This document shows, piece after piece, positions 45,637 through 54,105 of a DNA stretch of 64,000 bases (the stretch's first letter is position 1; each line of letters begins with the position of its first letter). The notes beneath the pieces are model-generated. The model was not told the DNA's origin. It saw nothing but the letters and a program-made list of their open reading frames with translations, and searched no databases. This DNA is from an uncultured Pseudoruegeria sp. (GTDB lineage: Bacteria > Pseudomonadota > Alphaproteobacteria > Rhodobacterales > Rhodobacteraceae): contig CANMJD010000003.1 of NCBI GenBank assembly GCA_947498155.1, positions 248,001 to 312,000 of the forward strand, given 5' to 3'. The translations under genes were made by a program, and so were the position numbers.

Positions 45637-45940
45637 CGTTTTTTGCCTCGCGTTCCGAGCAACTGCTGCGAGGCATCGACCAAAAAATCTCGTTCCACGA
45701 CCAACTGACCGATCTTTGAATGCAGCTTGTCCACTTCGGCGGCACTTACTTGCTCAGGGCTGAACCCTGGCGCGTAAATGCTGTCGTCATATTTTCTATC
45801 GCTGCGCGTTTCCAAGTCCCGATCTGGGTCGGATGCACGCCGTATTTCTTGGACAGTTCCGCCAGTGTCATCTCCTCGCGGATCGCTTCAAGCGCAACCT
45901 TGGCTTTGAATTCAGGCGAATGGTTCTTGCGTTGCTTCAT
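45633..45940 (-). pseudogene. IS3-family transposase OrfA, frameshifted
   Basis: The first part (ATG 45940) reads MKQRKNHSPEFKAKVALEAI and continues through the helix-turn-helix (LAELSKKYGVHPTQIGTWKR), then stops after ALSK. The rest of a normal OrfA (SAAEVDKLHSKIGQLVVERD, FLVDASQQL) is present in another frame, ending at 45633. Joining the two needs a one-base shift near 45760-45790. This is within orfA, not at its end, so it does not look like the programmed IS3 frameshift. Confidence 0.78.
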
Positions 45941-46017
45941 TTTGGATCACTTCTTTCATCATGCGATCCACCTTAGCCACTGGTCCGAAATCCCCCGACC
46001 ACCTCTAAGGAACCGGC

Positions 46018-46866
46018 TCACTCCAGAAGATCAAGTTCCTCAACAATTGCGTCAAGTGTATCGGCCCGTTGTTTTACGGCGACAGCGTTCTTTCCTACAT
46101 ATGCTATGGCAAGCAGCCGCAACATTGACACGACAGTCGCATGAGTATTCAGCATACCGTAACTCGCAACGTGGCATGGCAGGACAGTTTCAGAAAAGCG
46201 CTCTGCTTGCGCCTGATAGCGATGGTCCGTGATTGTTATGATCCGAAGCCGTGATGTTCGCGCATAGGCTAAAAGCGAGCGCAACAGCTTTGGACGTGTC
46301 TCCAACGTAACAAGGACAAGTGCATCACGCGGGCCCATCATGGCCAAATCGCTTGCCCAGTCTTGCCCTGCACCATCAAGATAATGAACATCATGGCGCA
46401 ATCGCGAGAACAGCGTTTTCCCAATGCGTGCGACACCATCTTCAGCACCAAATCCCAAAAACCAGACGCGTGGCGCGGTTGAGAGGATTTCAGCAACCTC
46501 CGGCAGACGATCCGAGCGCAGCTCTTCGAAGGTTCGGGTCAAATTACGCAGTTCCAAATCAAGATGGTCGACGATTGATCGACCAAGAATGACTTGGTCT
46601 GATGCTTGTTTTTTTTGGGAATAAGGCTGAGTTCGGTCGCGTTCTTCCCGCGCTTGCAGACGGACTTCTTCGAAATCGACATATCCCAAGCTGCGGAAAA
46701 AACGGGCAGTTGTTGCTTTGGACACTCCCGCCATTTTTGCGAGTTCTGTAGCGGTGTGAGTTTCTATAAGACCCTGATTTTCCACCAATACATTGGCAAT
46801 TTTCTGCTCACTGCTTGTCAGGCGGGCGTGCTTTTCGTGTATGCGAAGGATGAGTCGTGAAGCCAT
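46018..46866 (-). CDS. RpiR/MurR-family transcriptional regulator
   Basis: Regulator of about 282 residues. The N-terminal HTH_6 domain (about 1-75: LTSSEQKIANVLVENQGLIE, TATELAKMAGVSKATTARFFRSLGY) is followed by a SIS sugar-isomerase-type sensor domain (about 120-260: VWFLGFGAEDGVARIGKTLF, DALVLVTLETRPKLLRSLLA). I prefer ATG 46866; a TTG at 46902 would add 12 residues. It is divergent from the 5-FCL-like gene, with TGAAAC/GTTTCA repeats between them, and probably controls that operon. Its stop is 17 bp from the IS edge. Confidence 0.9.
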   Translation of the reverse strand: MASRLILRIHEKHARLTSSEQKIANVLVENQGLIETHTATELAKMAGVSKATTARFFRSLGYVDFEEVRLQAREERDRTQPYSQKKQASDQVILGRSIVDHLDLELRNLTRTFEELRSDRLPEVAEILSTAPRVWFLGFGAEDGVARIGKTLFSRLRHDVHYLDGAGQDWASDLAMMGPRDALVLVTLETRPKLLRSLLAYARTSRLRIITITDHRYQAQAERFSETVLPCHVASYGMLNTHATVVSMLRLLAIAYVGKNAVAVKQRADTLDAIVEELDLLE

Positions 46867-46911
46867 AAAAAAGGGAATATCCTGTGCCGCGTTCAGATTC
46901 AACTTGACCTA

Positions 46912-46948
46912 TGAAACAAAAGTTTCACCACTATGAAACAGTGAAACT
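46912..46948. promoter_or_regulatory. Operator cluster between rpiR-like and 5-FCL-like genes
   Basis: TGAAACAAAAGTTTCA (46912-46927) is a perfect inverted repeat. Two further TGAAAC half sites follow at 46934-46939 and 46942-46947. TGAAA/TTTCA arms are typical of RpiR-family sites. The cluster ends 14 bp before the downstream ATG. Confidence 0.7.
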
Positions 46949-46961
46949 CAAAGGAATCGCA

Positions 46962-47699
46962 ATGTCTACTTCAAAGATCGTCCGAGAGCGGATCTGGACA
47001 AAACTGCATGATGTTGCAAAGCCGGATACGCGGTTTCATTTGAATTTTGCCGAAGTGATCCCGGATTTCGAAGGATCCGAAAAAGCGATCGACCTTTTGG
47101 TTGCCGAAAAAGCTTACGCTAAATCAAACTTTGCCTTTATCACACCGGATAATTGCCTTGCTGACTTGCGTCGACGGATGATCGAAGACGGCAAACCCTT
47201 CGTCATGTCCACGTATGGCATCTACCGCGGTTTTGTTTTGCTCGAGCCAGAAAATGTTCCGCAGGGGGCAGCCCTTTACGCGTCCTGGCTGGACGGGATG
47301 GAGCACTTCGGCACACCGATTACACTGGAAGAAATCGCGAAACGCGGCCGCTTTGATCTGATGGTGACCGGCGCGTCTGCTGTTTCAAAGAATGGCGTTC
47401 GGTTCGGCAAGGGTCATGGGTTCTTTGATCTGGAGTGGGGCATGTTTACGGACCTTGGTTTGGTCGATGAGACGACACCAGTGATGGCGGTAGTTCATGA
47501 CGTGCAGCTCGTCGAAGAACAGCTTCAGCCATCCGAAACTGATATTCTGGTCGACAAGATTGCGACCCCTTCAGAGCTGTATAAAGTTGAACGCCGCGCC
47601 AAACGCCCCAACGGGGTGAAATGGCCACTTCTAGACCCCAAACAAATTGCTGAAACACCACCGCTGCAAGAATTGCAACGCATCCAAGGCCTAGCCTGA
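46962..47699 (+). CDS. 5-formyltetrahydrofolate cyclo-ligase paralogue (COG0212 type)
   Basis: A 245-residue protein of the 5-FCL superfamily, longer than true cyclo-ligases (about 180-200). The phosphate/folate-site loop is VRFGKGHGFFDLEWG (about 146-160; canonical GxGxGYYD), with later VVHDVQLVEEQLQPSETDIL and VDKIATPSE. The start ATG 46962 has AAAGGA upstream and lies just after the operator cluster. True 5-FCL converts 5-formyl-THF to methenyl-THF. I recall comparative-genomic work linking a COG0212 paralogue to thiamine metabolism, which would fit the THI5/NMT1-like importers beside it. Its own reaction is not known. Confidence 0.85.
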   Translation: MSTSKIVRERIWTKLHDVAKPDTRFHLNFAEVIPDFEGSEKAIDLLVAEKAYAKSNFAFITPDNCLADLRRRMIEDGKPFVMSTYGIYRGFVLLEPENVPQGAALYASWLDGMEHFGTPITLEEIAKRGRFDLMVTGASAVSKNGVRFGKGHGFFDLEWGMFTDLGLVDETTPVMAVVHDVQLVEEQLQPSETDILVDKIATPSELYKVERRAKRPNGVKWPLLDPKQIAETPPLQELQRIQGLA

Positions 47700-47724
47700 A
47701 CCCATACAACAGGAGACGAATGAC

Positions 47725-48696
47725 ATGACTTTGAGATTAAACCGCCGCCACTTTTTGGGCACAGCGGGTGCAGCTGCCGCCGCATCTTCCATACCAATGC
47801 GGGCAATGGCTGCAACGCCAATGACGATGCAAGCAGCATGGATCAACGACGCCGAATTTGCGGGATACTTTCTGGCGATGGATAAGGGCTATTACACGGA
47901 TGAAGGGCTGGATCTCACGTATCTGTCCGGCGGACCCGACGTGATCCCCGAGAGCACAATCATTGCTGGCCGAGCTGATCTGGCGCTCACTACGCCGGAC
48001 ACAACAATTAAGGCGATTGTTGATCAAGGTGCGCCGTTTAAGATCATCGGCGCACAGTACCAAAAGAACCCCATCGGGATTGTGTCACTGGTTGGCAGCG
48101 GCATCAACTCACCTGCTGATCTGGTTGGCAAAACCCTTGCCGTGCCGCCTGTGAACGTGATCTCTGTTGAGGCCATGCTGAAGCTGAACGACATTGATCC
48201 TGGGGACGTCAACATCGTGCCTTACGCGTATGATCCGACGCCGCTGATCAAGGGCGAGATCGACGCTAGCCTCGATTTCACCACGAACGTGCCCTACACG
48301 ATCAGCCTGCAAGGGGTCGAGGCGACGTCATTCTTGCTCTATGATTTCGGCTTTACCACCTACAACGATACCGTCGTAGTGACCGAAGAGGTTCTGAATT
48401 CGAAACGTGCTGAACTGGTTGCATGGCTGCGCGCAAGCCGTAAGGGATGGATCGAGAACAATGTTGATACAGCCCTTTGGCCGGCAAAGTGGGCAGACAC
48501 TCATTTCGCGGGTACGGGCCGGACAATCGACAATGAAGTCTTCTTCAACGAAGCTCAGAAGCCACTGATGGAAAATCCGGCAGGTATTTTTGCAATGACC
48601 GAAGAAGGCATTGACGCAAACCTCAGCGCATTGGCGGAAGTCGGCATCAATGGATCTCGCGATATGTTCGACACAACGTTGTTAGAAGAAATCTGA
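47725..48696 (+). CDS. NMT1/THI5-like ABC substrate-binding protein 1
   Basis: A 323-residue periplasmic binding protein with a Tat signal (LRLNRRHFLGTAGAAAAASS, cleavage near AMA). The NMT1/THI5-like fold has WINDAEFAGYFLAMDKGYYTDEGLDLTYLSGG, GRADLALTTPDTTIKA, and KGEIDASLDFTTNVPY. The opening stretch is close to those of pyrimidine-precursor binding proteins (ThiY-like), but ligand residues cannot be verified by eye. It overlaps the next ATPase gene by one base and is the binding component of the first importer in the island. Confidence 0.92.
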   Translation: MTLRLNRRHFLGTAGAAAAASSIPMRAMAATPMTMQAAWINDAEFAGYFLAMDKGYYTDEGLDLTYLSGGPDVIPESTIIAGRADLALTTPDTTIKAIVDQGAPFKIIGAQYQKNPIGIVSLVGSGINSPADLVGKTLAVPPVNVISVEAMLKLNDIDPGDVNIVPYAYDPTPLIKGEIDASLDFTTNVPYTISLQGVEATSFLLYDFGFTTYNDTVVVTEEVLNSKRAELVAWLRASRKGWIENNVDTALWPAKWADTHFAGTGRTIDNEVFFNEAQKPLMENPAGIFAMTEEGIDANLSALAEVGINGSRDMFDTTLLEEI

Positions 48697-49463
48697 TGCC
48701 GACCCCGGACGGGATTTCCCTTTCCGGAGTCCACAAGACCTTTGAAGGACGTGGAAAGACAGTTGAGGCGCTACATGATCTAGAGCTCAAATGTCCACCC
48801 GCGTCCTTTACTGCTGTGATTGGTCCCTCAGGTTGCGGTAAATCCACGGCTCTGCGCATCGCCTTGGGACTTGAGACGGCTGATACGGGCGAGGTTTTGA
48901 TCAACGGCGAAGCCCCGGTCGTTGCGGCAAAGTCTGGTAAGACAGGCGTGGCATTTCAAGATTCCGCATTGTTGCCGTGGCGCAGCGTGCGTCGCAATGT
49001 TGAGGTCCCGCTTGAGGTAATTGGCCTGAACCGGAAATCGCATACCGCACAGGTGGAAGCGATGATCGACCTTGTTGGGCTAAAGGGATTTGAGAACTCC
49101 CTCCCCGGTGAACTATCGGGAGGGATGCGCCAGCGTGTGGCAATTGCCCGTGCGCTTGTCACTAAACCCAGCGTCCTCTTTATGGACGAACCGTTTGGCG
49201 CGTTGGACCAAATATTGCGCCGTCAGATGAACGTTGAATTGCAGCGTGTCTGGCAGGAAACAGGCTCGACGGCGTTGCTTGTCACACACGGGATTGATGA
49301 GGCCATTTTTCTGGCCGACCGCGTTGCGGTGATGCACGCGAACCCCGGTCGGATTGTCGAAATTATCGATGTGCCTTTTGCACGCCCCCGCCAGCCAGAA
49401 TTATTCTCGGACCCTACGTTCCATGCTTTGACAGATCGTATCGCTTCGGTGCTGCATGGCTAG
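48696..49463 (+). CDS. ABC transporter ATP-binding protein, NitT/TauT type (importer 1)
   Basis: A 255-residue ATPase. Walker [11 protein letters not shown]-loop VAFQDSALLPWR, signature LSGGMRQRVAIARAL, Walker B VLFMDEPFGALD, H-loop LVTHGIDEAIFLADR. Start ATG 48696 overlaps the binding-protein stop. Its 3' end overlaps the permease start by 8 bp, so the three genes are tightly coupled. Confidence 0.94.
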   Translation: MPTPDGISLSGVHKTFEGRGKTVEALHDLELKCPPASFTAVIGPSGCGKSTALRIALGLETADTGEVLINGEAPVVAAKSGKTGVAFQDSALLPWRSVRRNVEVPLEVIGLNRKSHTAQVEAMIDLVGLKGFENSLPGELSGGMRQRVAIARALVTKPSVLFMDEPFGALDQILRRQMNVELQRVWQETGSTALLVTHGIDEAIFLADRVAVMHANPGRIVEIIDVPFARPRQPELFSDPTFHALTDRIASVLHG

Positions 49464-51015
49464 GGTGCCAACAGGCCTGCGCAATGTCGCACTCTTGCTT
49501 CTGATCTGGGAAATCGCGGGTCGCATGGATCTGGTCGCCAGTGGTGCGCTGCCAGGGTTTTCAGAAATCTTGATCCGGCTATGGGAAGATCGCGCAGATT
49601 ATCCGCGCCATATCTGGGCGACGCTCTATGCGTCCAGTGTCGGATTTCTGATTGGCAATACGATTGCGCTAATTGCGGGGGTGGCTTTTGCGATGTCGCC
49701 AACACTTCTGCGCCTCTTTCGTGGTGTGAATATCGCCGTCTTTGCACTACCGCCCATAGCGATTGCCCCAATCCTTGTGCTGACCTTATCTGGCATGGCA
49801 CCCCGTATCGTCCTTGCAGCGTTGGCGGTCTACTTCGTGACCATGACAGCCACGGTCATCGGGATAAGCCAGTCAGACAGCAGGGCAAGTGACCTCGTAA
49901 AGGCCTATGGTGGTGGCCGGTGGCGTATCCTTTGGCTGGTTCAATTGCGCAGCGCCCTGCCCACCATCATTACAGGCTTCCAGATCGCAGCACCCAACGC
50001 CGTATTGGGGGCAATTCTGGCCGAATTTGGCGGTGGTGGCCGTTGGGGACTTGGAACCTATCTGCTTGGATCGCTTGGTCGAGGAGAACCAGACAGGCTT
50101 TGGGGCATTGGCCTGATCGCAACCGCTATTGCGGGATTGGGCTATCTATTCTTTGCGTTAATTTCTCGGCGCTTACTGGGGGCGACGCGCGCTGTGACGC
50201 TAAACACCGCAACTCCCATTGGCGCGGCAATCCCTGCATCACCGTTTAAGCGTGCGCTAATGCTCATCGGCATAGTCTCACTGCCATTCCTTTTGTGGTG
50301 GGCTTTCATTTTGCTGACCGGCGTACCTGCGATGATCGTGAAAACACCTTTTGGGGTAATAGATTATCTGTTTTTCGCAAAGACTGCTCCTGTTGCACAA
50401 GAAAAGCTCTTGCAGGCATTGTCAGAAACACTTCCGATCACTTTCGCGGGCATGGCAGCTGGCATTGGCTTTGCGTTTCTGTTGGCAATCTCGACGCGGC
50501 TGTTCCCAAACGCAATTCGCGCATTCATGCCTGTGGCGCTAGTGACACAAACAATGCCGCTGGTGGCTCTAACCCCGCTATTGGTGCTGATATTCGGGCG
50601 CGGCACCTCGTTGACGCTCTGGGTGACGATCTCGGTGACGTTCTTTCCTGCCTTCGTCACATTGGCGCAAGGGATCGCATTGGTGCCGCGCGGCGCACAA
50701 GATTTGCCGCGCGCTTACGGCGCTTCCGTTTGGCAGGAAATGCGTCTGGTAACGATCCCGGCCTCCATGCCCTATCTGTTCGCAGCGACGCGCCTGACTG
50801 TCCCGCGCGCATTGCTTGGGGTCATGATCGCTGAATGGCTGGCCACCGGGCGCGGGCTAGGCAACTTGCTGAACCAATCGCGCGGCTATCTCGACTTTGG
50901 CATGATCTGGACTGTGGCCTCTGTTTCGGTACTCTTGTCGGTCATTCTGTATCAATTCGTTGTCATGATCGAACGCAAAACCCTGCGCCGCTTGGGCATG
51001 CAAACCGCAGAATGA
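49456..51015 (+). CDS. Fused double ABC permease (importer 1)
   Basis: A 519-residue inner-membrane protein, twice the usual NitT/TauT permease. The first permease unit is about 1-245, with an EAA-type loop ASDLVKAYGGGRWRILWLVQLRSALPTI. The second is about 270-519, with GAQDLPRAYGASVWQEMRLVTIPASMPYL. The two units differ in sequence, so one polypeptide may form the whole heterodimer-like channel. The start overlaps the ATPase gene by 8 bp; I kept ATG 49456 (MARVPTGLRN). A 343-bp non-coding gap follows. Confidence 0.92.
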   Translation: MARVPTGLRNVALLLLIWEIAGRMDLVASGALPGFSEILIRLWEDRADYPRHIWATLYASSVGFLIGNTIALIAGVAFAMSPTLLRLFRGVNIAVFALPPIAIAPILVLTLSGMAPRIVLAALAVYFVTMTATVIGISQSDSRASDLVKAYGGGRWRILWLVQLRSALPTIITGFQIAAPNAVLGAILAEFGGGGRWGLGTYLLGSLGRGEPDRLWGIGLIATAIAGLGYLFFALISRRLLGATRAVTLNTATPIGAAIPASPFKRALMLIGIVSLPFLLWWAFILLTGVPAMIVKTPFGVIDYLFFAKTAPVAQEKLLQALSETLPITFAGMAAGIGFAFLLAISTRLFPNAIRAFMPVALVTQTMPLVALTPLLVLIFGRGTSLTLWVTISVTFFPAFVTLAQGIALVPRGAQDLPRAYGASVWQEMRLVTIPASMPYLFAATRLTVPRALLGVMIAEWLATGRGLGNLLNQSRGYLDFGMIWTVASVSVLLSVILYQFVVMIERKTLRRLGMQTAE

Positions 51016-51358
51016 CCCGAGAGGGAATGACCAACATTCAGGACCAAGACGGCCGCGAAGTGGCTGCATTTGGATCATGAACCGCCCAAAACACGACCGG
51101 ACCGATAGCAATCCGCACAAATATTCACCGAGCCCTCTTAACATTCCACGGTGTGATCAACCGATGCTTGGTGGAACCTGCATTTTTAAGGCAGCCTGAA
51201 GTCAGCGCAAAGCGGTGGGGCACATCTCCTCCCCCAATATCCGCCTGACTGCTTTAACGGTTGGCGTGCCGAAACTGTCACAAGCGAAGTGGCTGGGTCG
51301 TGCACCATATTTATTGACCCGACATCATTCGCTTGTGTCCTGACAAAGAGGACATAAA
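51016..51358. other. Non-coding region with a structured leader before importer 2
   Basis: I see no convincing gene in these 343 bp. A compound hairpin lies at 51200-51250: AGTCAG/CTGACT, GCGG/CCGC and GGGG/CCCC nested stems. A second inverted repeat, TTCCAC/GTGGAA, lies at about 51142-51174. It may hold the terminator of importer 1, a promoter, or a leader regulating importer 2. I found no match to the TPP riboswitch core. Confidence 0.45.
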
Positions 51359-52417
51359 ATGTGTGAAAGATGCGGAAATACCTACCATAAAATTCAGGAA
51401 GCGAGCCGTCGTGGCTTTTTGAAAGGCGGTGCGGCTGCGGCTGCAAGCCTTGCATTGCCAGCCGGGCTGATGGCCCCGCAACACGCCGCGGCCCAAGGGA
51501 TGACAACCATCAAGGCGACCCACGGTGGCGGCCTGTGCAACCTTGGTATTTTTCTTGCCAAGGAACGCAAACTGGCCGAAGCGGATGGGGTCGAGCTTGA
51601 TTTCGTCGTGACGCCGACAACCACGGACGTGGTAACCCTGTTCGGGGCTGGCATGGTCGATGTTTCGGTCATTCCCTATTCCAACTTCATCACTCTGGTT
51701 GATGCGGGCGCGCCCGTGCAGATCGTCGCCGGTGCGGGTGTCGAAGGGTGTATTCTGATCGGTTCCGAGGGCATTTCATCGCCGGCCGATCTGAAAGGCA
51801 AGACCATCGGAACGTTCCAGGCGGATACACTGGAGGTGCTCCCTTATGACTACATGACCTCTGCTGGCATGGCTTTTGCTGATGCGGAAATCAAATATTT
51901 CAACACCTCACCCGAACTGGCCGCGGCTTTCATCAACGGCGCAATTGATGCGGTCAGCCATATCGAACCATATGCAACGCAGTGTCTGCAAGAACGCGCC
52001 GGAGCAAGCATCCTGACCGACGGTCTGGACCTTTACGGTGCAGGCTATTCCGATTGTGTGCTTGCAGCACGCACGCCGCTTTTGGAAGAAAACCCAGATG
52101 CTGTCAAAGCTGTGATCAAGGCAATGATGACAGCGCAGTTGCAGTCAGAACAAGATACTGCCGCCGCATTGGCTGAGACACAGGGCACCTACTACAAGAC
52201 ATCGCTGGAAGCCTTGACCCTTGCTCAGTCCCGTCAGCCGGTGATGATCGATCAGCGGAACAACTCTGACTTCTTTGTCGAACGGTCCGTTTCGATGCAA
52301 AAAATGGGTTACGTCAAAGACACCCTGCCCGAGACAGCAGTCAATTGGACGTTGCTCGAAGAGGTCATTGCCGAAAACGCAGACCTTTACGACAGCCTGC
52401 AGTTGAAAACCGCATAG
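51359..52417 (+). CDS. NMT1/THI5-like ABC substrate-binding protein 2, with N-terminal CxxC
   Basis: A 352-residue periplasmic binding protein. The N-terminus MCERCGNTYHKIQEASRRGF has a CxxC pair before the Tat motif SRRGFLKGG; cleavage is likely after AAA (near 45), so the CxxC would be in the signal region. The mature NMT1/THI5-like domain has IKATHGGGLCNLGIFLAKER, GAGMVDVSVIPYSNFITLVD, and INGAIDAVSHIEPYATQCLQ. ATG 51359 follows AGAGGACATAAA. It starts the second importer (binding protein, permease, ATPase). Confidence 0.9.
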   Translation: MCERCGNTYHKIQEASRRGFLKGGAAAAASLALPAGLMAPQHAAAQGMTTIKATHGGGLCNLGIFLAKERKLAEADGVELDFVVTPTTTDVVTLFGAGMVDVSVIPYSNFITLVDAGAPVQIVAGAGVEGCILIGSEGISSPADLKGKTIGTFQADTLEVLPYDYMTSAGMAFADAEIKYFNTSPELAAAFINGAIDAVSHIEPYATQCLQERAGASILTDGLDLYGAGYSDCVLAARTPLLEENPDAVKAVIKAMMTAQLQSEQDTAAALAETQGTYYKTSLEALTLAQSRQPVMIDQRNNSDFFVERSVSMQKMGYVKDTLPETAVNWTLLEEVIAENADLYDSLQLKTA

Positions 52418-52427
52418 GGCGATGCCA

Positions 52428-53318
52428 ATGACCGACGAAACTTTGGAAACACCAACCGCCCATACCAAGAAGGACGGTTTTGGTAAGCGTCTGATTCGGC
52501 GCCTCGAACCTACCCTTTGGGTCTTGGCGTCTCTTTCGATTTTCGTCGGATTTTGGGAGTTTGCATGGTGGCGGGGGTGGGCCAATCCGCTTCTACTTCC
52601 GCCGCCGCACATTTTCTTGGCAAATCTGCCAGACCAGTTTCGATTCTTTGATCCGGGTGGCACACGGGCCGGGGCATTGGCGACGGGCGGCTCGATCTTT
52701 TCTGTTCTTGGGGTGATCGCATGGTCATCCCTTAGGGTGACGGTGGGGCTGGCGCTGGGTTTCGTGCTGTCGCTCGCCATTGGGATCGGCATTCGCTATT
52801 TTCGGATTTTTGGCAAACTGGTGCTGCCGCTGGTCACGATGCTGGCCCCGATTTCACCTGTCGCGTGGTTGCCAGTGGCCGTCTTCATTTTTGGCATCGG
52901 CAATCCACCCGCCATTTTTCTTGTCTTCATCGCCATCTTCTTCATCATGACGTTGGCAACATTGTCACAGATCGACAATGTTCCTGTGCACTACATTCAG
53001 CTTGCGCGGATCATGGGCTGCAACAAACGCCAGATTTACCGCCATGTGATCCTGCCCGCCATTCTGCCTGAATTATTCGTGACCCTGCGCATGAACCTGT
53101 TTGCCGCGTGGATGGTTGTGCTGATCGCCGAAGCAGTGGGTGTTGGTTCGGGCCTTGGACAGGTCACCATGATGGCGCGCAATACATTCAACGCGAGCCT
53201 TGTGTTCTTTACCATGACACTGATTGGTCTAACCGGTTTCGCCTTTGATCAGACGCTGCGCTATATCCAACGCAAGGTGCTGTGGTGGGTCGGGCCGTCA
53301 AATGTGGGAGGGCTGTGA
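52428..53318 (+). CDS. ABC transporter permease, NitT/TauT type (importer 2)
   Basis: A 296-residue inner-membrane permease. After a charged N-terminal tail (1-30) come about six helices. The EAA loop is IQLARIMGCNKRQIYRHVILPAILPEL (about 190-216). I preferred the second of two near ATGs (52428), since AGGG lies at a better distance; ATG 52422 adds two residues. It is one base from the following ATPase gene. Confidence 0.93.
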   Translation: MTDETLETPTAHTKKDGFGKRLIRRLEPTLWVLASLSIFVGFWEFAWWRGWANPLLLPPPHIFLANLPDQFRFFDPGGTRAGALATGGSIFSVLGVIAWSSLRVTVGLALGFVLSLAIGIGIRYFRIFGKLVLPLVTMLAPISPVAWLPVAVFIFGIGNPPAIFLVFIAIFFIMTLATLSQIDNVPVHYIQLARIMGCNKRQIYRHVILPAILPELFVTLRMNLFAAWMVVLIAEAVGVGSGLGQVTMMARNTFNASLVFFTMTLIGLTGFAFDQTLRYIQRKVLWWVGPSNVGGL

Positions 53319-53319
53319 G

Positions 53320-54105
53320 ATGACCTTGGGCCTTAAAATCACCAATGTATCAAAAACATGGAATCCAGATGGGCCAGATCCGGTACCGGCCGTGAGCAAC
53401 CTTTCGCTGGACGTTGCTTTGGGCGAATTCGTTGTCCTTCTCGGCCCGTCGGGCTGCGGAAAAAGCTCGCTTCTCTACATCGTAGCTGGACTGGAAGACG
53501 CAACTGAGGGCAGCGTCACATTCGACGGGCTTGAGGTGACTGAGCCCTCGCCTGAGCGCAGTCTTATCTTTCAGGAAGCCTCGCTCTATCCATGGCTGAC
53601 TGTGCAGGACAACATCACATTCGGACTAAAAATCGCGGGGCAAAGCCCTAAAAACCAAAAAGAGGCGGCAGAGCACCTGCTGCGCCTCGTTGGTCTTGTG
53701 GGTGCTGGCGACCGTCGACCCCATGAACTGTCTGGCGGGATGCGCCAGCGCGCCGCTTTGGCGCGGGCGCTGGCCATGAAGCCGAAAGTCCTGTTGATGG
53801 ATGAGCCGTTCGCCGCCCTCGACATTCAGACGCGTGCCCGCATGCAAGGTCATCTGCTCAATATCTGGGAGAGTTCGAAAGCCTCGGTTCTGCTCGTGAC
53901 GCACTCTATCGACGAGGCGTTAGCACTTGCTGACCGGGTTGTCGTCTTCACGGCCCGCCCCGGCCAGATCAAGGCCGAGATCCCAATCACCGCACCGCGC
54001 CCGCGCGATATGCGTAGCCCTGAAATGATCGAACTCGCCCGCCAATGCGAGGCACTGTTGGGCGAAGAAGTCGAAAAATCCTTTAAAGAACAGGAACTCA
54101 CATGA
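53320..54105 (+). CDS. ABC transporter ATP-binding protein, NitT/TauT type (importer 2)
   Basis: A 261-residue ATPase. Walker [11 protein letters not shown]-loop LIFQEASLYPWL, signature LSGGMRQRAALARAL, Walker B VLLMDEPFAALD, H-loop LVTHSIDEALALADR. ATG 53320 has GGGAGGG upstream and starts just after the permease stop; a longer in-frame start at 53245 overlaps the permease. Its stop overlaps the first amidohydrolase as ATGA, so transport and hydrolysis are coupled. Confidence 0.94.
   Translation: MTLGLKITNVSKTWNPDGPDPVPAVSNLSLDVALGEFVVLLGPSGCGKSSLLYIVAGLEDATEGSVTFDGLEVTEPSPERSLIFQEASLYPWLTVQDNITFGLKIAGQSPKNQKEAAEHLLRLVGLVGAGDRRPHELSGGMRQRAALARALAMKPKVLLMDEPFAALDIQTRARMQGHLLNIWESSKASVLLVTHSIDEALALADRVVVFTARPGQIKAEIPITAPRPRDMRSPEMIELARQCEALLGEEVEKSFKEQELT

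Larger units (their letters stand above)
44753..46001 (-). mobile_element. IS3-family insertion sequence, degenerate
   Basis: About 1.25 kb bounded by imperfect inverted ends. The left end starts TGGTCCTGCTTTTTCGACCA and the right end, read inward, starts TGGTCGGGGGATTTCGGACC; similarity continues inside (AAGATGGATC and AAGGTGGATC). It holds orfA and orfB of an IS3-type transposase on the minus strand. No 3-5 bp target duplication is visible at these edges. The orfA frame is broken. The outer bases GAGG/CCTC may also be part of the ends, so the borders are uncertain by a few bases. Confidence 0.85.

Noticed and set aside
44745-46010. Target-site duplication of the IS3 element
   Set aside because: Bases outside the inverted ends (GAGAGG on the left, CCTCTAAGG on the right) are inverted with respect to each other, not a direct repeat.
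51016-51358. TPP or other known riboswitch before importer 2
   Set aside because: I looked for the TPP core (CTGAGA...ACCTGA) and found nothing matching; only a generic nested hairpin is present.
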